The notes below the pieces were generated by a model, which was given only the letters and a program-made list of their open reading frames with translations, did no database searches and was not told the DNA's origin. From Yamagishiella unicocca (taxonomy: Eukaryota > Chlorophyta > Chlorophyceae > Chlamydomonadales > Volvocaceae), in NCBI GenBank assembly GCA_003116995.1, contig BDSL01000009.1:1-64000 (forward strand): DNA of 64,000 nt, given 5' to 3'. The position numbers and the translations under genes are program-made. Positions 59,639 to 64,000 of the stretch are shown in pieces. The first letter of the stretch is position 1. Each line of letters begins with the position of its first letter.

Positions 59639-61126
59639 GGGGAAAGCCAGCGTAGGGTTTGGGCCGGAGGAGGCTGCACGTGCGGTGCCTGGTTTCGTTG
59701 GGCCTCCTGGCCCACGTGCTGCCTATACGGCTACAGCACGCGAGTGACGCGTATTTGTTTTCTTCGTATTGCTTGCCTGCATATGCGTGCAGCGGATTGG
59801 TTGCTCGCGTCCGGGGGTGTTAGTGAAAGGAGTGAAGGGGTGTATGCGAGGTCTTACCAACTCATCGGGTGACCATTTGTCGCATGATTGTGGGGGTTGA
59901 CGGTGGGGGTTTCCGAAAGCGTGCTAACACCTTTCCCAATTGTATGGGGATAGGGCCGTCAGTGGGGCTGAACCCTTTGAGCTCTAAAACAGTGTGACAT
60001 TGGTGACGTGCGGACATATTACTGCTGTCGTACCGGGCCTTACTTTTGCGATGACGCAGTCCGTTGAGCTGCTCTGTGTGCCATGCTATTGCATACAATG
60101 AAGTGAGGACGTGTGGGCGTGTGGTGACGTGCATTTGCGAGTGTCGTGTGCGCGTGTGTTTGGTACAATGCAAAAGTAATGGAAAGCGAGGGAAGCATAG
60201 CGTGTGTTAGAAAACTACATTATGAGACGCCACGAGAGAGAAGAATAGGAAAGATAAGCAAACGAAAGCCCTGTCCTGCACGACGTGTGTTGATTAGCAT
60301 AGCAGGTTTGCGATAGTGCAGCGTTTTAGTGCCGTGCGAGGTGGGAGGTGGTGCAGTGTGCTATTGCCGTGCGAGGGTAGCAGGATGGTCGCACCAGAGT
60401 AGTTCCAGATGAGCATAACGATGTACGTGTGTCGACATGCGAGTTTTCTGCTAGACATGCTAGCGCAGTGTTCTCCTTTGCAGCTGTGTATTGTGTTTTC
60501 GTTTCTTCCGTGTGGTATTACAGTGCAGCAGTGTAGTAGCGTACAGCAGGGGCGCTGCTTCGGGAAGGGGCAGGGCAGAGGTGGTTGCGCTGCGAGACCT
60601 TGCCGCGTATGTCTCCGACGGGGGAGCATGACTGTATCAGGAGGGGGATAGAGGACGGGGGGTAAAGGGCGTGTATCCGGTCGGCGCCCGTCAGGGGTCA
60701 GCCGAGGACCGCCGAATAGGCGACGATTACTGTCATTTAAATTTGAAGCATGGTCTTCTGCATGTGATATTGGAGGGTCCACTTCATGACCAGGCTCACA
60801 ATGAAAAGTTCGGTTCATGTAAACCTGGCTCCTTGGTTATGTTCGGGCTCCGGGAGTGCATGGCATGGCTTGCATAAATTTCAGATCCACGTGAAGACAG
60901 TCAGCAGGGCACGCGGTGTCCACATTCCGAGACACGATGTTGTCGGCATCATGGACTCAACCGCCTCGTACAATGAGGTCGGACTCGGATCCGTCTGACG
61001 AGGCACACGTCGCTGTCCTAAAGCTACGATATTACTACCTGGTCAATGTATTAACCCACAGAAGTCGATCCGTTATATTGCACTGGGTATTGAACTTCCG
61101 TTCAGTGGCGGACGCCCGGCGAAGAA
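59639..61126. other. Intergenic: 3' flank of the acid phosphatase gene and ALDH promoter
   Basis: About 1.5 kb with no recognisable coding sequence. tgtaa occurs at about 60817, which is rather far for the upstream gene. The small open frames have no family features. Confidence 0.5.
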
Positions 61127-63681
61127 ATGGCAGCCTTGGCCGCAGTGCGTGCCTGCTTGGCGGCAGGCCGAGCTCAAAGCATGACGCTGACGTTTACTTC
61201 GGGTGCTGTGCGCAACTTGGCCAGCGCCGCACAGCCGTGAGTATGCAGCCGAGTGAAGCCGAGTGACGGTTGGTCAGGTCTCGATGCTGAATGCCGCTTG
61301 CTGACGCACAGGGCTATGGCGCATGAAACTAAAGAATTCCAGGAGGCTCTGTCCTATGCAAAACGGCTGCCGGCGAAGGTACACAAGCATTCCGGCACTA
61401 GTTGGGTTCTGGCTCCAGTTGGTGGACCGGGATTCCCGATGCATTATAAACGTTCTGTGCAGTCAGGTTGAGCAGGGTAGACGCCATGGTATCTGGGCCT
61501 AGCGCAACCTTGCACGCGAATGGCGGATCTCCCGGCGTTTCGGGACATGCCGTTTGGCGTTGCCCAATGTCTTCTGGAGTAGTCCCGATATGATGGATAA
61601 GCAGCACATGTCGACAACTGCCATTCTAAAAGGTAATCCTCCGCTGCCGTTGTCCGAAGCTCTTCATTGACGGCAAATGGGTGGACGCTGTCAGCGGGCG
61701 CACCACAGCCGTGGTGGACCCCCGGACTGAGCAGACCGTAATTGAGGTCGCGGAGGGAGATGCTGCGGACGTTGACAAGGCGGTTGCTGCTGCCCGCCGG
61801 GCGTTCGACTCCGGGCCATGGCCTCGCATGACTGCCAAGGTGCGGTTCCCCAGCAATCAATTGTAACCATGCCGTACCTGCCGCCTTTGGTAGCCTACCC
61901 ACTAGACGAGGGTGGCAAGGGTTTCCTGCGCCTGAATTCTACATATAAGCCCTCCGGACACCTTCACAGGAGCGCGGCCGGCTGCTATACAAGCTGGCTG
62001 ACGCCATGGAGGCCAATAAGGAGGAGCTGGCCGTGCTGGAGACGCTTGACAACGGCAAGGTGTGACTTCACCAAGGGGGAGGGAAAGGGAAGGTGGCTCA
62101 CGGACTTTGTGTGGTAGAAGGGTAACTTAACCGACACCGGCGCTATTATGACTTACACGATACCGGCGCTAGTGAAGTGCGTGGTTGTTATGGTATGCGA
62201 TACCGGGTAGTGTTGGTGGTTAGGGGGACCGGATGGAAAGCCCTAAGTTGCCTTCTCGACCGCGCGTCCTTGGCTTTTGCGGGCGAGGGTAAGGGAGCTG
62301 GGCGGCGGTGACCCCTCGGTTCCCATCCTCTGACCCACATAGCCGCCGCTTCCGCCCCCCCCCCGCCTCCCTGCCTCCTTGCCACCGCCGCCACCCGCTG
62401 CAGCCACTCTTCTACAGCCGAGCCGCCGATGTGCCGCTCTCCATCGACCACTTCCGGTGGGTGGCGGTGTGCGGCGGTGGGTGGCGGTGGCTTCATGGCC
62501 CCCCTCCCCACCTGGCCCCTCCCACCTACGGGTGTCCTCGCAAACCCTCCCCCGTGCTGGCCTCTCCCCAACCCATACCTCCTAACTCTGCCTGCCCTCC
62601 AGCGCGGGGGCGAGCAAGTGCTGCTCTCGGCCCTTGGCATCCCTGAACCCGCCCTCTCCCCCACCTCGCCCTGCGCCCTGCCTCTCTCCCTCCCTGCCGC
62701 AGCTATTATGCTGGCTGGGCCGACAAGATCCACGGAAAGACCATCCCTGTAGATGGGCCCTATATGGCCTACACGCTGCATGAGCCCATCGGGGTAGTGG
62801 GGCAGGTGGGAGGGGTCGGACAGCGGGGGAGGGAGGAGATGGGGATATAAAATGAATCCGCAAATCCACGGCCGGGGGGGAGCGTGGGAATTGAGGAAGC
62901 TGGGCTTTATCCCTGCTGCTAGTGCCGCTGATTGTGTTGCTGCCACCTTACCGCGGGTCTGTGTGGCCTACCGGCTCTCCGAACACACATACACACTACA
63001 CACTTTCCCCCCCGCCGGCCCCTTCCTCCTGGTCCTCAGATCATCCCCTGGAACTTTCCCCTGCTGATGGCCGCCTGGAAGCTGGCCCCCGCACTGGCGG
63101 CAGGCAACACGGTGGTGCTCAAGCCGGCGGAGCAGACCCCGATGACCGCACTGCGGCTGGCGGCGCTGGCAAAGGAGGTGCGGCTCCGGGAGGGGCAGGG
63201 AAGCGGGGCTGGAGGAGGGTGGCGAGAAAACCCGGGGCTGGTGTGGGGGGGTGGAAGGACGGCGAGGGGCCGGATGTGGGTTGTCCCAGGGCGGCGTCCT
63301 GAGGAGGTTGAAGGGTTGCGTGTTGGTGCCTTGCTGCCGCTCAGGACGTCTGGGGTAGTGGGAGAGGGCACTCAGCATGACGCGGGCCGGGGGCTGTAGG
63401 GGTGGGGGCGCGGCGACAGGGGCAGGGGTAGAAGAAGAGCCGTTCCCCCGTCTGTTAGCTAGGGCTGTCATCCTTGTTACGGAAAGAACGTAGACAAAGG
63501 TACAAACGAGATATTGTCAGTCACAGGTACGTAAACATCGCACCCGTACTCCCCACCTATTGGGTTTCCGCTCGTGCCATCCCGCCCTTAGGTCGGCTTC
63601 CCCGACGGAGTACTCAATGTGGTGACCGGCCTGGGCCCCACGGCGGGCGGGGCTGTGGCGACGCACAAGGGCATCGACAAG
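61127..63681 (+). CDS. Mitochondrial aldehyde dehydrogenase (ALDH2-like), 5' part
   Basis: An NAD(P)+-dependent enzyme oxidising aldehydes to acids. Predicted exons are 61127-61236, 61312-61378, 61660-61839, 61970-62059, 62404-62456, 62703-62805, 63040-63177 and 63592-63681 (277 codons so far). The gene continues beyond 64000. The first exon ([17 protein letters not shown]) is Arg/Ala-rich without acidic residues, like a mitochondrial presequence. [13 protein letters not shown] opens the ALDH fold. [35 protein letters not shown] (with the oxyanion-stabilising Asn) and KPAEQTP follow, then [13 protein letters not shown]. The catalytic Glu and Cys motifs should lie in exons outside the window. 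The acceptor of exon 3 (CCGAAG) is atypical; others are standard. Substrate range cannot be told from this part. Confidence 0.9.
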
Positions 63682-64000
63682 GTGGGACCGGGGCTGAGGG
63701 GCGGGGCCGGGCTCTTCACAGCGGTTGGCAGAGGAAATCCGGTGAATCGACAAAAGGGGAAGGCACATCACCGGCACCAGCTGGGGAGTGGGTGGAATGC
63801 CGGGTGTACGGCGCACTAGCCCCGTATACTGAACACGCTGCTCGGATGCGCCTCGAAGCCGCCCACGCGCCGCCTTTGGTTTGGTCCGCCCCGCTGCCGG
63901 CTCCGCACTCTGGCTCCATCCGCGCGGCACCACCATCCACCACCCGACACACGGGTTTCTCGCATCCACGGGTCTTCCTCGCAACCCACGGCCACCCGCC
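63682..64000. other. Intron of the aldehyde dehydrogenase gene, running off the window
   Basis: A GT donor follows GACAAG at 63681. No further ALDH exon is recognisable before the window ends. Confidence 0.6.

Overview
The window looks like nuclear DNA of a volvocine green alga (Chlamydomonas or a close relative). The evidence is spliced GC-rich genes with many short GT-AG introns whose phases close exactly, alanine-rich low-complexity insertions, a plant/algal sterol C-24 methyltransferase, a plant-type PP7 phosphatase, and a Dualen/RandI-type non-LTR retrotransposon, a family first described from Chlamydomonas. The species itself cannot be fixed from the sequence.

Layout. 1-27812 is a tandem satellite with a 177-bp basic monomer (183-bp variants), arranged locally in higher-order repeats. 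It is split at 7105-17728 by one minus-strand non-LTR retrotransposon flanked by a 12-bp target duplication and ending in an (AAT)n tail. The retrotransposon is interrupted at 14698-16263 by a 1566-bp non-autonomous CACTA-like DNA element with inverted termini and a 3-bp target duplication. The three elements are therefore nested. The retrotransposon encodes remnants of a Josephin/OTU-like cysteine protease, an AP-type endonuclease, reverse transcriptase, a region that looks like a degenerate PCIF1-type methyltransferase, RNase H, and a C-terminal CCHC plus restriction-like endonuclease. It is 5' truncated and frameshifted, so this copy is probably dead.

27813-30294 is gene-poor transition DNA. 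From 30295 on there are seven host genes: sterol C-24 methyltransferase (minus), a mitochondrial PDE12-like 2',5'-phosphodiesterase (plus, divergent from the former), a golgin-like coiled-coil protein with a C-terminal membrane anchor (minus), a PP7-type Ser/Thr phosphatase (minus), an unrecognised 318-residue coiled-coil protein (minus), a purple acid phosphatase-type metallophosphoesterase (plus, divergent), and the 5' part of a mitochondrial aldehyde dehydrogenase (plus, running off the window). Exon models were built by hand from splice consensus, reading-frame phase and remembered family features. They are predictions, but every internal exon chain given closes in frame. The genes are not an operon and share no obvious pathway; the paired layout (two divergent promoters, one convergent pair) is ordinary for a compact algal genome.
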